Positions 24,454 to 38,426 are shown, counted from the stretch's first letter. The stretch is DNA of 64,000 bases from [Enterobacter] lignolyticus SCF1 (GCF_000164865.1 NC_014618.1:4588001-4652000), one strand, 5' to 3'. Numbers and translations are program-made. Notes: generated by a model not told the origin, from the letters alone.

Positions 24454-26304
24454 TTAACCCCCGAGTTTGGATTTATCGCGCACCGCGCCTTTATCCGCGC
24501 TGGTGGCAAGGCTCGCATAGGCGCGCAGGGCGAAGGAGACTTCGCGCTGCCTGTCTTTTGGCGTCCAGGCTTTCTCGCCGCGCGCCAGCTGGGCCTCACG
24601 GCGCGCCGCCAGCGTCTGGTCGCTCACCTGCAGCTGGATGCCGCGGTTCGGGATGTCGATGGCAATCATGTCGCCGTCTTCAATCAGGCCGATGTTGCCG
24701 CCGCTTGCCGCTTCCGGCGAAACGTGGCCGATGGACAGGCCGGAGGTTCCGCCGGAGAAACGACCGTCGGTGATAAGCGCGCAGGCTTTGCCAAGCCCCA
24801 TGGACTTCAGGAAGCTGGTCGGGTAGAGCATTTCCTGCATCCCCGGCCCGCCTTTCGGCCCTTCGTAGCGAATCACCACTACGTCGCCTTCCACGACTTT
24901 ACCGCCGAGGATAGCCTCTACGGCATCATCCTGGCTTTCATACACTTTCGCCGGGCCGGTAAACTTCAGGATACTGTCATCCACCCCCGCCGTTTTCACG
25001 ATGCAGCCGTTTTCCGCGAAGTTGCCGTACAGTACCGCCAGGCCGCCGTCTTTACTGTAGGCGTGCTCCAGAGAGCGGATACAGCCTTCGGCGCGATCGT
25101 CATCCAGCGTCTCCCAGCGGCAATCCTGCGAGAATGCCTGGGTGGTGCGAATGCCCGCCGGACCCGCGCGGAACATGTTCTTCACCGCATCGTCTTTGGT
25201 CAGCATCACGTCATACTGCTCCAGCGCCTGCGGCAGCGTCAGGCCCAGCACGTTTTTCACGTCGCGGTTCAGCAGCCCGGCTCTGTCCAGCTCGCCGAGA
25301 ATGCCGATCACGCCGCCCGCGCGGTGGACGTCTTCCATATGGTACTTCTGGGTGCTCGGCGCGACTTTACACAGCTGCGGCACCTTGCGGGACAGCTTGT
25401 CGATATCGCTCATGGTGAAGTCGATTTCGGCCTCCTGCGCGGCCGCCAGCAGGTGCAGAACGGTGTTGGTGGAGCCACCCATGGCGATGTCCAGGGTCAT
25501 GGCGTTTTCAAACGCCGCTTTGCTGGCGATATTGCGCGGCAGTGCGGAAGCGTCGTCCTGTTCGTAGTAACGTTTAGTCAGCTCAACGATGCGCTGACCG
25601 GCGTTGATAAACAGCTGCTTACGATCGGCGTGGGTTGCCAGCAGCGAACCGTTGCCCGGCTGAGACAGACCCAGCGCTTCGGTCAGGCAGTTCATGGAGT
25701 TGGCGGTGAACATGCCGGAGCAGGAACCGCAGGTCGGGCACGCGGAGCGCTCAACCTGGTCGCTTTGCGCATCGGAAACTTTCGGGTCAGCGCCCTGAAT
25801 CATCGCGTCGACCAGGTCGAGCTTGATGATTTTGTCGGACAGCCTGGTTTTACCCGCTTCCATCGGGCCGCCGGAAACGAAGATCACCGGAATGTTCAGG
25901 CGCAGGGAGGCCATCAGCATCCCCGGGGTGATTTTGTCGCAGTTGGAGATGCACACCATGGCGTCAGCGCAGTGGGCGTTGACCATGTACTCTACCGAGT
26001 CGGCGATAAGCTCGCGCGACGGCAGTGAATAAAGCATGCCCCCGTGACCCATCGCGATACCGTCATCCACGGCGATGGTATTGAACTCTTTCGCCACGCC
26101 GCCGGCGGCTTCAATTTGCCCGGCAACCAGCTTACCGAGATCGCGCAGGTGCACGTGGCCCGGTACGAACTGGGTAAACGAGTTCACCACGGCGATAATC
26201 GGCTTACCAAAATCGGCGTCGGTCATCCCGGTGGCGCGCCACAGCGCGCGGGCACCCGCCATATTACGGCCATGGGTGGTGGTGGCGGAACGATACTTAG
26301 GCAT
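24454..26304 (-). CDS. ilvD: Dihydroxy-acid dehydratase
   Basis: IlvD makes the 2-oxo acids of valine and isoleucine by dehydration, using an Fe-S cluster. The 616 residues carry cluster cysteines in SNCDKITPG and CPTCGSCSGMFTANSMNC, and the C-terminal SGGTSGLSIGH motif. The length equals that of the E. coli enzyme. It lies between ilvE and ilvA in the ilvGMEDA operon. Confidence 0.99.
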   Translation of the reverse strand: MPKYRSATTTHGRNMAGARALWRATGMTDADFGKPIIAVVNSFTQFVPGHVHLRDLGKLVAGQIEAAGGVAKEFNTIAVDDGIAMGHGGMLYSLPSRELIADSVEYMVNAHCADAMVCISNCDKITPGMLMASLRLNIPVIFVSGGPMEAGKTRLSDKIIKLDLVDAMIQGADPKVSDAQSDQVERSACPTCGSCSGMFTANSMNCLTEALGLSQPGNGSLLATHADRKQLFINAGQRIVELTKRYYEQDDASALPRNIASKAAFENAMTLDIAMGGSTNTVLHLLAAAQEAEIDFTMSDIDKLSRKVPQLCKVAPSTQKYHMEDVHRAGGVIGILGELDRAGLLNRDVKNVLGLTLPQALEQYDVMLTKDDAVKNMFRAGPAGIRTTQAFSQDCRWETLDDDRAEGCIRSLEHAYSKDGGLAVLYGNFAENGCIVKTAGVDDSILKFTGPAKVYESQDDAVEAILGGKVVEGDVVVIRYEGPKGGPGMQEMLYPTSFLKSMGLGKACALITDGRFSGGTSGLSIGHVSPEAASGGNIGLIEDGDMIAIDIPNRGIQLQVSDQTLAARREAQLARGEKAWTPKDRQREVSFALRAYASLATSADKGAVRDKSKLGG

Positions 26305-26364
26305 GCTTGATTTACTCCCGTCTGGCTATTAAATGGGACGGTGCGTGCCGTCCCATATTTATAC

Positions 26365-27294
26365 TTAGTGATTAACCTGGTCCAACCAACCCCATTTGTC
26401 TTCGGTTTCGCCGGTGAAGAGGCCGAAGAAGGCTTGCTGAATACGTTTCGTGAGCGGACCGCAGCGGCCTTCGCCCACCTGGATGCCGTCAACGCTGCGC
26501 ACCGGGGTAATTTCCGCTGCGGTGCCGGACATAAACACTTCATCCGCCAGGTACAGGGACTCGCGGGACAGCACCTGCTCGCGCACCTCGATGCCGAGGT
26601 CTTTCGCCAGCTTAATAATGGCGTCGCGGGTAATGCCCGGCAGCGCGGAGGAGGTAAACGGCGGCGTGAACAGGATGCCGTCTTTCACCTCAAACAGGTT
26701 TTCGCCTGCGCCTTCAGAAAGATAGCCGTTCACGTCCAGCGCGATACCTTCCTGATAGCCGTGACGGCGCGCTTCGCTGCCGACCAGCAGAGAAGAAAGA
26801 TAGTTACCGCCCGCTTTTGCCGCCGTCGGGATGGTGTTCGGCGCCGCGCGGTTCCAGGAGGACACCATCGCATCAATGCCCTGATCCAGCGCTTCCGCGC
26901 CCAGATACGCGCCCCACGGGAAGGCGGCGATGATCACATCGGTGGTATATCCCGCAGGCGGGTTCACGCCCATACCGACATCGCCGACGAAGACCAGCGG
27001 ACGAATATAGGCGCTGGTCAGGTTGTTTTTGCGAATCACTTCGCGGCAGGCTTCCATCAGTTCATCAACGCTCTGAGAGACCGGGAAACGATAGATTTTG
27101 GCTGAATCACGCAGACGCTGTATGTGCTCGCGATGGCGGAACACCACTGGCCCTTTGTGTGAGTCGTAGCAGCGGATACCTTCAAAGACCGAGGTACCGT
27201 AATGCAGCGCGTGGGACATCACGTGGACCTTGGCGTCCTCCCAGCGAACCATCTCACCATTGAACCAGATGTAATCAGCTTTTTTCGTCGTCAT
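26365..27294 (-). CDS. ilvE: Branched-chain amino acid aminotransferase
   Basis: IlvE is a PLP fold-type IV aminotransferase that makes isoleucine, valine and leucine from their oxo acids. The 309 residues match E. coli IlvE; the PLP lysine lies in AAKAGGNYLSSLL and the class IV signature in DVNGYLSEGAGENLFEVKDG. It follows ilvM by 17 bases in the operon. Confidence 0.99.
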   Translation of the reverse strand: MTTKKADYIWFNGEMVRWEDAKVHVMSHALHYGTSVFEGIRCYDSHKGPVVFRHREHIQRLRDSAKIYRFPVSQSVDELMEACREVIRKNNLTSAYIRPLVFVGDVGMGVNPPAGYTTDVIIAAFPWGAYLGAEALDQGIDAMVSSWNRAAPNTIPTAAKAGGNYLSSLLVGSEARRHGYQEGIALDVNGYLSEGAGENLFEVKDGILFTPPFTSSALPGITRDAIIKLAKDLGIEVREQVLSRESLYLADEVFMSGTAAEITPVRSVDGIQVGEGRCGPLTKRIQQAFFGLFTGETEDKWGWLDQVNH

Positions 27295-27311
27295 TTTTCT
27301 TCCTTTTGCGC

Positions 27312-27581
27312 TCAGGCGCGGATTTGTTGTGATTGCGATGATGTGGCGCGCTGCTGGATATCAACCCGGGCGACGTCGACCAGTTTGCATAACTGGCTAA
27401 ACAGTAATTCGACTGGGCGAGGACTGGCAACGGTCAATTCAATATTTATGTTCTGCGCATCGGCGGCGGTCTCCATATTCATGGAGCAAATCTGAAAACC
27501 GCGGTGGCGGACCACGCGCAGGACGCGTTCTAAGGTTTCCGGGTTGAAGCGCGCCTGTACGGCGACCTGATGTTGCATCAT
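27312..27581 (-). CDS. ilvM: Acetohydroxy acid synthase II small subunit
   Basis: IlvM is the 89-residue ACT-domain subunit of acetohydroxy acid synthase II. It begins MMQHQVAVQARFNPETLERVLRVVRHRG and is two residues longer than the E. coli protein. Its ATG overlaps the ilvG stop (ATGA), so the two subunits are translationally coupled. Confidence 0.97.
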   Translation of the reverse strand: MMQHQVAVQARFNPETLERVLRVVRHRGFQICSMNMETAADAQNINIELTVASPRPVELLFSQLCKLVDVARVDIQQRATSSQSQQIRA

Positions 27582-29224
27582 GATAATTTCTCCAGCATTT
27601 GTGCATTACTGGCGCCAGGCGGCACCAACGGCCAGACGTTCTCAAGCTCATCGATTGAGACATGAAGCAGGTACGGCCCTTCGCTGGACAACATTGCGTC
27701 GAGTGCCGCTTCAACCTGGTCTTTACGGGTGATGTGCTGGCCCGGGATGCCAAAGGCGCTGGCCAGCGTGAGGAAATCGGGGTTATCGGTCAGGGTGGTT
27801 TCGCTATAGCGTTCCTGGAAAAACAGCTGCTGCCACTGGCGCACCATCCCTAATCGCTGGTTATCCAGTAAGACGATTTTCAACGGCAGCTGTTTTCGTT
27901 TGACGGTGCCCAGCTCCTGGACGTTCATCATGAACGAACCGTCACCGGAGATGCAGATCACGGTATCGTTCGGACGCGCCACCTGCGCGCCGACCGCCGC
28001 AGGCAGGCCGAAGCCCATGGTGCCCAATCCGCTGGAGGTAATAAAGTTTTCCGGACGGTTCCATGTCATGTGCTGGGCCGACCACATCTGATGCTGGCCG
28101 ACGTCGGTAGTGACGACGCTGTCCGCCGGTTTACGGTCCGACAGCTGCTTTAACAGCAGCGGCGCATAGATAGCGTCGCCCGGGTGATCGTAGCGCCAGG
28201 CATGCTCAGCGCGCATTGCCGCCGTATGCTGGCGCCATTCATCAACGGCCAGCGGCTGCTGCAGCGCTGGCAGCAGCGCATTCAAATCGCCCTGCAGCGC
28301 GACATGCGCCTGACGCAGTTTGTTCAGCTCGGCCGGGTCGATATCCATATGGATAACGCTGGCATTGGGCGCGAAGGTGTTCAGCTTGCCGGTTACGCGG
28401 TCGTCAAAACGGGCGCCGACGGCAATGAGCAAATCGCACTCCTGCACCGCCAGGTTCGCCGCTTTCGTGCCGTGCATACCCAGCATGCCCAGATAATACG
28501 GGTAGTCCGCCTCGACGGCCCCCAGCCCCTTCAGCGTGCAGGTAGCCGGCATTTGCGTTACCGCGATAAATTCGCGCAGCGCAGGCACCGCCTGCGCCAT
28601 GCCCACGCCGCCACCGACATACAGCATCGGCTTGTGCGCCTGCGCCAGCATCTGGCGAGCCTCTTGTACATCGTCATGCGGGAAAACATCAGCGCTTTCA
28701 ACGGTGGAGAAGTGCGGCTCCAGCTCGCCGACAGCGACCTGGATATCTTTCGGTATATCAACCAGTACCGGGCCAGGGCGGCCTGAGTTCGCCACCTGGA
28801 ACGCCTCCGCCATCACGCGGGGCAGCTCCTCCAGCGACTGCACCAGAAAGCTGTGCTTGGTGCAGGCCAGCGACAAACCGAGAACGTCCACTTCCTGGAA
28901 AGCGTCGGTACCGATGAACGGCGAGGCTACCTGGCCGGTGATCGCGACAACCGGAACGGAATCGAGCAGCGCATCGGCAAGGCCGGTGATCAGGTTGGTG
29001 GCGCCCGGTCCGGACGTCGCCATGCATACGCCGGTTTTCCCCGTGGCGCGGGCATAGCCGATCGCCGCCATCGCAGCGCCCTGCTCGTGCCGACATAGCA
29101 GGTGTTCCACGCCGCCGTCATACAACGCATCGTAAATCGGCATAATCGCGCCGCCCGGATAGCCGAATACCGTCTCGACTCCCTGCGCCCGCAACGCATG
29201 TACCACCCACTGTGCCCCATTCAT
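27578..29224 (-). CDS. ilvG: Acetohydroxy acid synthase II large subunit (intact)
   Basis: This 548-residue thiamine-diphosphate enzyme condenses pyruvate with pyruvate or 2-oxobutyrate. It has the catalytic Glu in CRHEQGAAMAA near residue 47 and the ThDP motif GDGSFMMNVQELGT near 425. The start at 29224 (MNGAQWVVHALRAQG) is the conserved one. The reading frame is continuous, unlike E. coli K-12, where a frameshift inactivates the gene, so a valine-resistant AHAS II is expected. Confidence 0.98.
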   Translation of the reverse strand: MNGAQWVVHALRAQGVETVFGYPGGAIMPIYDALYDGGVEHLLCRHEQGAAMAAIGYARATGKTGVCMATSGPGATNLITGLADALLDSVPVVAITGQVASPFIGTDAFQEVDVLGLSLACTKHSFLVQSLEELPRVMAEAFQVANSGRPGPVLVDIPKDIQVAVGELEPHFSTVESADVFPHDDVQEARQMLAQAHKPMLYVGGGVGMAQAVPALREFIAVTQMPATCTLKGLGAVEADYPYYLGMLGMHGTKAANLAVQECDLLIAVGARFDDRVTGKLNTFAPNASVIHMDIDPAELNKLRQAHVALQGDLNALLPALQQPLAVDEWRQHTAAMRAEHAWRYDHPGDAIYAPLLLKQLSDRKPADSVVTTDVGQHQMWSAQHMTWNRPENFITSSGLGTMGFGLPAAVGAQVARPNDTVICISGDGSFMMNVQELGTVKRKQLPLKIVLLDNQRLGMVRQWQQLFFQERYSETTLTDNPDFLTLASAFGIPGQHITRKDQVEAALDAMLSSEGPYLLHVSIDELENVWPLVPPGASNAQMLEKLS

Positions 29225-29307
29225 AGTCAGTTCCCCGCCGCCAATCGGGAGAAACAGAATTTTGTGCTGCATCGCATCGTCTGCTCCTCATTGATGTTTT
29301 TAGGTCA

Positions 29308-29342
29308 TAAAAAAACCCCCGGACCTTTCGGTGCGGGGGTCT
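29308..29342 (-). terminator. ilv attenuator terminator
   Basis: On the minus strand GACCCCCGCACC-GAAA-GGTCCGGGGGT is followed by a run of T. It lies between ilvL and ilvG and is the rho-independent attenuator of ilvGMEDA. Confidence 0.93.
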
Positions 29343-29363
29343 TAGTTCGTTAAGGCTTGTTTT

Positions 29364-29462
29364 CTAAGCCTTTCCTCGTCCAAGTGCAGCCCCGCACGGT
29401 GGGATAATAATCACCACCACGCTAATCACGACCAGGCTAATCACTCGTAGAAGGGCTGTCAT
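29364..29462 (-). CDS. ilvL: ilvGMEDA leader peptide
   Basis: This 32-residue leader reads MTALLRVISLVVISVVVI followed by IIPPCGAALGRGKA, identical to the E. coli leader as I recall it. It is dense in Leu, Val and Ile codons, which let ribosomes sense the charged tRNAs and control the downstream attenuator. It was too short for ORF calling but is unambiguous. Confidence 0.96.
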   Translation of the reverse strand: MTALLRVISLVVISVVVIIIPPCGAALGRGKA

Positions 29463-29790
29463 TTTCAGTTCTTTTTGCATCTTGTTCGAAGGAATACCTA
29501 AAGAGTTACCACAGACATCACAATAAACACAACATTTTTTTATGACGCTATTGCCGATCGGGTTAACGGCATTGCTAAAAATAGTTGTTTTTTATCAGAA
29601 ATATGGAAAATGAAAAAAATTCACCCATCATAGCAAAAGCGACCGCCATACAAATCGTCTATCGAGCTTCCATTTTTAGCGTATTGCGGTGAAAACAACG
29701 AAAAATAGCGGAATACGCCACGTAAAACCCACCATTAACAGGTCAAATATTCTCACGCTCGCGCCATACTCTGCCCGGTAAGGGGGGACT
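29463..29790. promoter_or_regulatory. ilvL/yifB divergent promoter region
   Basis: About 330 A+T-rich bases lie between ilvL and the opposite-strand yifB gene. The minus strand just upstream of ilvL reads TAGGTATTCCTTCGAACAAG, like the E. coli ilv promoter -10 region and transcript start. Runs of A and T further upstream could hold an IHF or UP-type element. No additional gene was seen. Confidence 0.6.
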
Positions 29791-31311
29791 ATGTCACTGG
29801 CTATTGTTTATACGCGCGCCGCGCTCGGCGTTCATGCGCCGCTCATTACCGTAGAGGTTCATATCAGCAACGGGCTGCCGGGGTTAACCATGGTGGGGCT
29901 GCCGGAAACCACTGTGAAAGAAGCAAGGGATCGGGTACGCAGCGCGATTCTCACCAGCGGCTACGAATTTCCGGCGAAGAAGATAACCATTAACCTTGCC
30001 CCCGCCGATCTGCCGAAAGAGGGAGGGCGATATGATTTACCTATCGCTATTGCGCTTCTGACGGCGTCAGAGCAGCTTAACGCCGCAAAGCTAAGCCAGT
30101 ATGAGCTGGTTGGCGAACTGGCGCTTACAGGGGCCCTGCGCGGTGTTACAGGCGCCATATCCAGCGCCATGGAAGCCATCAACGCCGGCAGACAGATAAT
30201 CCTCGCCGAAGACAACGCGTCGGAGGTGGGGCTTATCGGCGGTGCCGACTGCTTTATTGCCGGACATCTTCAGGAGGTATGCGGCTTTCTCGAAGGGAAA
30301 CAGCCTCTTCGCCAGCCCGAGCCGCCGCCGCATCCGGCAGAGGCGGAATGCGCCGATCTCAGCGACGTTATCGGTCAGGAGCAGGGAAAGCGCGCGCTGG
30401 AGATAACCGCCGCGGGCGGGCACAATCTTTTGCTTATCGGCCCTCCCGGAACGGGGAAGACGATGCTGGCAAGCCGCCTTGCCGGGATCTTACCGCCTCT
30501 GAGCAATCAGGAGGCGCTGGAAAGCGCGGCAATACAAAGTCTGGTTCATACCGTCCATATCGAGAAACAATGGCGCAGAAGGCCGTTTCGTTCGCCACAC
30601 CACAGCGCGTCGCTGGTCGCCATGGTCGGCGGAGGAGCAATTCCTGCCCCTGGGGAGATCTCGCTGGCGCATAACGGCATCTTATTTCTCGATGAGCTCC
30701 CCGAATTTGAGCGACGGGTGCTGGATGCGTTAAGAGAGCCGATTGAATCCGGCCAGATTCATATCTCGCGCACGCGGGCAAAGATAACCTACCCGGCCCG
30801 CTTTCAGCTCATCGCCGCGATGAATCCCAGCCCGACGGGACACTATCAGGGGAACCATAACCGCTGCACGCCGGAGCAAACGCTGCGCTATCTGGCGCGT
30901 TTGTCGGGGCCGTTTCTCGACCGGTTTGATTTATCGCTGGAGATCCCGCTGCCGCCGCCGGGGCTGTTGAGCCAGCCGCCGGTCAGGAGTGAAGATAGCG
31001 CCGCCGTAAAAGCCCGCGTTCTTGCCGCGCAGGCCTGCCAGCACCGCCGACAGCATAAACTTAATGCCGCGCTGGATAGCGCCGGAATTAAACGCTGCTG
31101 CCGGCTGCGTGACGAAGACAGCGTATGGCTGGAACAGGTACTGGTGAAACTGGGATTATCCATTCGGGGATGGCAGCGGCTGCTCAAAGTGTCGCGCACC
31201 ATTGCGGACCTTGCGCAGGCGGAGCATATCGGACGGGAGCATTTGCAGGAAGCCCTGAGCTACCGGGCCATTGAGAGGCTGTTAATTCATCTGCAAAAAC
31301 GGCTGGTGTAA
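29791..31311 (+). CDS. comM: ComM/YifB-family AAA+ ATPase
   Basis: The 506-residue protein matches E. coli YifB. An N-terminal Lon-protease-like S16 domain is followed by a Mg-chelatase-type AAA+ module with Walker A GPPGTGKT near residue 217, Walker B ILFLDELPEF and arginine-containing sensor motifs. Members are helicases that promote branch migration during natural transformation (ComM). It is divergent from ilvL and ends at a shared terminator with maoP. Confidence 0.95.
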   Translation: MSLAIVYTRAALGVHAPLITVEVHISNGLPGLTMVGLPETTVKEARDRVRSAILTSGYEFPAKKITINLAPADLPKEGGRYDLPIAIALLTASEQLNAAKLSQYELVGELALTGALRGVTGAISSAMEAINAGRQIILAEDNASEVGLIGGADCFIAGHLQEVCGFLEGKQPLRQPEPPPHPAEAECADLSDVIGQEQGKRALEITAAGGHNLLLIGPPGTGKTMLASRLAGILPPLSNQEALESAAIQSLVHTVHIEKQWRRRPFRSPHHSASLVAMVGGGAIPAPGEISLAHNGILFLDELPEFERRVLDALREPIESGQIHISRTRAKITYPARFQLIAAMNPSPTGHYQGNHNRCTPEQTLRYLARLSGPFLDRFDLSLEIPLPPPGLLSQPPVRSEDSAAVKARVLAAQACQHRRQHKLNAALDSAGIKRCCRLRDEDSVWLEQVLVKLGLSIRGWQRLLKVSRTIADLAQAEHIGREHLQEALSYRAIERLLIHLQKRLV

Positions 31312-31334
31312 AAAAGGGGCCGCAGCCCCTTTTC
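31311..31334. terminator. Shared terminator of comM and maoP
   Basis: The stem AAAAGGGGC-CGCA-GCCCCTTTT lies between convergent genes and has A and T runs on opposite sides, so it can end both transcripts. Confidence 0.88.
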
Positions 31335-31336
31335 TA

Positions 31337-31675
31337 TTAATCGTCGCTTTCGGTGTAGTCCTCAGCGCCTTCCATCTGCGGCTTGCCGCCTGACAGGGTA
31401 TGGAAACGCTTCGGACGCTTGATGCGCGCCATGTATTTGATCCACACGCGTTCCGCTTCCGTTACTGGCTCACGCTCACCGCGGCACACTGCAACAAACT
31501 GTTTTTCATCTTCGGTTGCAGGGTCGCGCTTGCCCAGATCCAGCTCATTGAAAGCATAACCATGACGCTCTAAAAGTTGTGCCTCTTTGATGGTGAAGTC
31601 ACCATGACGAGAGAACCCGCGCGGATAATTTTTATTGTCGAAAAAACGATTAGTCGTCGTAAAGCTTTCCGCCAT
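31337..31675 (-). CDS. maoP: Macrodomain Ori protein
   Basis: This 112-residue acidic protein matches E. coli MaoP (YifE), which works with a chromosomal maoS site to organise the Ori macrodomain. It starts MAESFTTTNRFFDNKNYPRG. It is divergent from hdfR, as in E. coli. Confidence 0.95.
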   Translation of the reverse strand: MAESFTTTNRFFDNKNYPRGFSRHGDFTIKEAQLLERHGYAFNELDLGKRDPATEDEKQFVAVCRGEREPVTEAERVWIKYMARIKRPKRFHTLSGGKPQMEGAEDYTESDD

Positions 31676-31793
31676 CCTACACGCTCCTAATTCTTTGGCC
31701 GAGCTATTTATGGCGCGGAGTATTAGTTACGCTTGACAGAGTGTAAAACAAAACATTTAAATCAATACGACAAATAATTTTGTGGAGAAGGCA

Positions 31794-32615
31794 GTGGATA
31801 CGGAATTGTTAAAAACTTTTCTCGAAGTCAGTCGAACGCGGCACTTCGGGCGCGCTGCGGAAGCCCTGTATCTGACGCAATCAGCCGTCAGCTTTCGTAT
31901 TCGTCAGCTTGAAAACCAGCTTGGCGTGAACTTATTCACCCGCCATCGCAATAATATCCGCCTGACTGCCGCCGGGGAAAAGCTCCTGCCCTATGCCGAA
32001 ACCCTGATGAATACCTGGCAGGCGGCCCGTAAAGAGGTGTCGCAGACCTCGCAGCATAACGAGTTTTCAATAGGCGCCAGCGCCTCACTTTGGGAGTGTA
32101 TGCTCAATAGCTGGCTTGGGCAGCTGTATCAGGCCCATACCACGATGCAGTTCGAGGCGCGCATTGCGCAGCGCCAGTCGCTGGTAAAGCAGCTGCACGA
32201 ACGGCAGCTGGATCTCCTGATCACGACCGAAGCGCCCAAAATGGACGAATTCAGCAGCCTGCTGCTGGGTCATTTTACCCTGGCGCTCTACTGCGCTTCG
32301 CCATCGAGCCTGAAGGCGGACCTGAACTACCTGCGTCTGGAGTGGGGGCCTGACTTTCAGCAGCATGAAACGGAGCTGCTGGCTGCAGATGATGTGCCGA
32401 TGCTGACGACCAGCTCTGCCGTACTGGCTAAGCAGCAGCTGTCCGCGTTAGAGGGATGCTCCTGGCTGCCGGTGAGCTGGGCCAGAACGCAGGAAGGGAT
32501 TCATACGGTTTCTGACAGCAGCACGCTTTCGCGTCCGTTATATGCCATTTGGCTGCAAAATAGCGACAAACAGACGCAGATTCGCGAGATCCTGAAGACC
32601 AGTATTTTCGCATAG
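31794..32615 (+). CDS. hdfR: LysR-family regulator HdfR
   Basis: HdfR is a LysR-type repressor of flhDC and activator of gltBD in E. coli. The 273-residue protein has an N-terminal HTH (DTELLKTFLEVSRTRHFGRAAEALYLTQSAVSFRIRQ) and an effector-binding domain. The GTG at 31794 after GGAGAAGG gives the same N-terminus as E. coli; the frame can be extended to 31782 without a ribosome site. Compared with E. coli it lacks three residues after LYQAHT and has a different C-terminal end. Confidence 0.95.
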   Translation: MDTELLKTFLEVSRTRHFGRAAEALYLTQSAVSFRIRQLENQLGVNLFTRHRNNIRLTAAGEKLLPYAETLMNTWQAARKEVSQTSQHNEFSIGASASLWECMLNSWLGQLYQAHTTMQFEARIAQRQSLVKQLHERQLDLLITTEAPKMDEFSSLLLGHFTLALYCASPSSLKADLNYLRLEWGPDFQQHETELLAADDVPMLTTSSAVLAKQQLSALEGCSWLPVSWARTQEGIHTVSDSSTLSRPLYAIWLQNSDKQTQIREILKTSIFA

Positions 32616-32675
32616 CATGGCGGGCATGGATGCCCGATAGTGCAAAAAGGGGGCAATCGGAGGGGAAACAACAGA

Positions 32676-32706
32676 TAAAAAAAATCCTTAGCTTTCGCTA
32701 AGGATG
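32676..32706 (-). terminator. rRNA operon terminator
   Basis: On the minus strand ATCCTTAGC-GAAA-GCTAAGGAT is followed by eight T, six bases after tRNA-Trp. It ends the rRNA-tRNA transcript. Confidence 0.93.
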
Positions 32707-32711
32707 ATTTC

Positions 32712-32787
<76 letters not shown>

Positions 32788-32795
32788 AAATAGGG

Positions 32796-32872
32796 TGGCG
32801 GAACGGACGGGACTCGAACCCGCGACCCCCTGCGTGACAGGCAGGTATTCTAACCGACTGAACTACCGCTCC
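32796..32872 (-). tRNA. aspT: tRNA-Asp (GTC)
   Basis: This 77-base tRNA has the GTC anticodon in CCTGCCTGTCACGCAGG and an encoded 3' CCA. It lies between 5S rRNA and tRNA-Trp, the order of the distal end of E. coli rrnC. Confidence 0.98.
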
Positions 32873-32966
32873 ACCGAAACTGTTTTACTGCTACCGGTTG
32901 TCACCCCGGTTTACTGCTTAACTGTCGAACCGCCCACAACGCTATTGTGGTCGCATTCTTTAATTG

Positions 32967-33086
32967 ATGCCTGGCAGTTCCCTACTCTCACATGGGGAGA
33001 CCCCACACTACCATCGGCGCTACGGCGTTTCACTTCTGAGTTCGGCATGGGGTCAGGTGGGACCACCGCGCTGTTGCCGCCAGGCA
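32967..33086 (-). rRNA. rrf: 5S rRNA
   Basis: A 120-base gene with the terminal TGCCTGGC/GCCAGGCA stem and the conserved GAACTCAGAAGTGAAACGCC. One arm reads GGTCTCCCCATGTGAGAG, differing slightly from E. coli. Confidence 0.97.
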
Positions 33087-33149
33087 AATTCTGTTATCTG
33101 TATCAGGCTGAAAATCATCTCAAATCCGCCAAAACATCTTCGGCGTTGT

Positions 33150-36053
<2,904 letters not shown>

Positions 36054-36160
36054 TCACAACCCGAAGATGTTTCTTTCGATTCATCATCAAATTGCGAAAA
36101 TTTGAGAGACTCGAACACACCATTAAAGATGTGTCGTTTCAATTTTCAGCTTGATCCAGA

Positions 36161-36173
36161 TTTTTAAAGAGCA
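36161..36173 (-). promoter_or_regulatory. boxA antitermination site before 23S
   Basis: TGCTCTTTAAAAA on the minus strand in the 16S-23S spacer matches rRNA boxA, the NusB/NusE loading site that maintains antitermination across 23S. Confidence 0.8.
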
Positions 36174-36232
36174 AAACTTCGCAGTGCACCTTTTCAGGTT
36201 CACTCTGAAGTTTTCTTGTGTCGCAGTAAAGA

Positions 36233-36308
36233 TGGTGGAGCTATGCGGGATCGAACCGCAGACCTCCTGCGTGCAAAGCAGGCGCTCTCCCAGCTGAGCT
36301 ATAGCCCC
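36233..36308 (-). tRNA. alaT: tRNA-Ala (TGC)
   Basis: This 76-base tRNA has the TGC anticodon in CCTGCTTTGCACGCAGG and encoded CCA. It is the second spacer tRNA, after tRNA-Ile. Confidence 0.98.
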
Positions 36309-36346
36309 ATCGTAGTTAAAACCTCATCAAATTTGCATCGCAAATT

Positions 36347-36423
<77 letters not shown>

Positions 36424-36494
36424 GCAGAGATTTTTTACTGCTCATTTTTCATCAGACAATCTGTGTGGACACTACAAAGGCAGGTTCTTTAAGG

Positions 36495-38034
<1,540 letters not shown>

Positions 38035-38167
38035 AAAAGTTTGATGCTCTTAGAATTAAACTTCGTAATGAATTACGTGTTCACTCCAGAGACTTGGTAT
38101 TCATTTAGTGTCCGAGGACATTAAGAATCCATGTCACTTTGAGTGCCCACACAGATTGTCTGATAAA

Positions 38168-38180
38168 TTGTTAAAGAGCA
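38168..38180 (-). promoter_or_regulatory. boxA antitermination site in the 16S leader
   Basis: TGCTCTTTAACAA on the minus strand matches the leader boxA of enterobacterial rRNA operons. Confidence 0.85.
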
Positions 38181-38216
38181 GTGCCGCACTGTTTTTCGCT
38201 GCGGCGCGGGGTGTGC

Positions 38217-38244
38217 ATATTACGCTTTCCCGCTTCAGAGTCAA
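38217..38244 (-). promoter_or_regulatory. rRNA promoter P2
   Basis: TTGACT and TAATAT are separated by 16 bases on the minus strand, with a G+C-rich stretch after the -10, as in rrn P2 promoters. Confidence 0.85.
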
Positions 38245-38347
38245 GCATTTATTTTTGCTTTTCTCTGCGGCGTTCCCGCTGGCTTTCACCGGAGAACCCC
38301 GCTGACCCGGCGGCCTGTATGCCGTTGTTCCGTGTCAGTGGAGGCGC

Positions 38348-38375
38348 ATTATAGGGAGTTCTGAGACGTTGACAA
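38348..38375 (-). promoter_or_regulatory. rRNA promoter P1
   Basis: TTGTCA and TATAAT are separated by 16 bases and followed by the GCGCCTCC discriminator typical of stringently controlled rrn P1. Confidence 0.92.
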
Positions 38376-38426
38376 GCCCTGTTTTCAAAAAACTTTTCAA
38401 CCGTCTCTTTTTTGCTCAAAACGCCC

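Larger units (their letters stand above)
38035..38426 (-). promoter_or_regulatory. rRNA operon promoter and leader region
   Basis: This 390-base region between murI and 16S contains the tandem rRNA promoters P1 and P2 and the boxA leader site. No gene was seen. FIS sites and an UP element upstream of P1 (an A/T tract follows murI) are expected but were not mapped. Confidence 0.85.

Noticed and set aside
24724..26028. Long open frame (434 codons) opposite ilvD
   Set aside because: Same reason: antisense shadow of a conserved gene with no domain or start signal.
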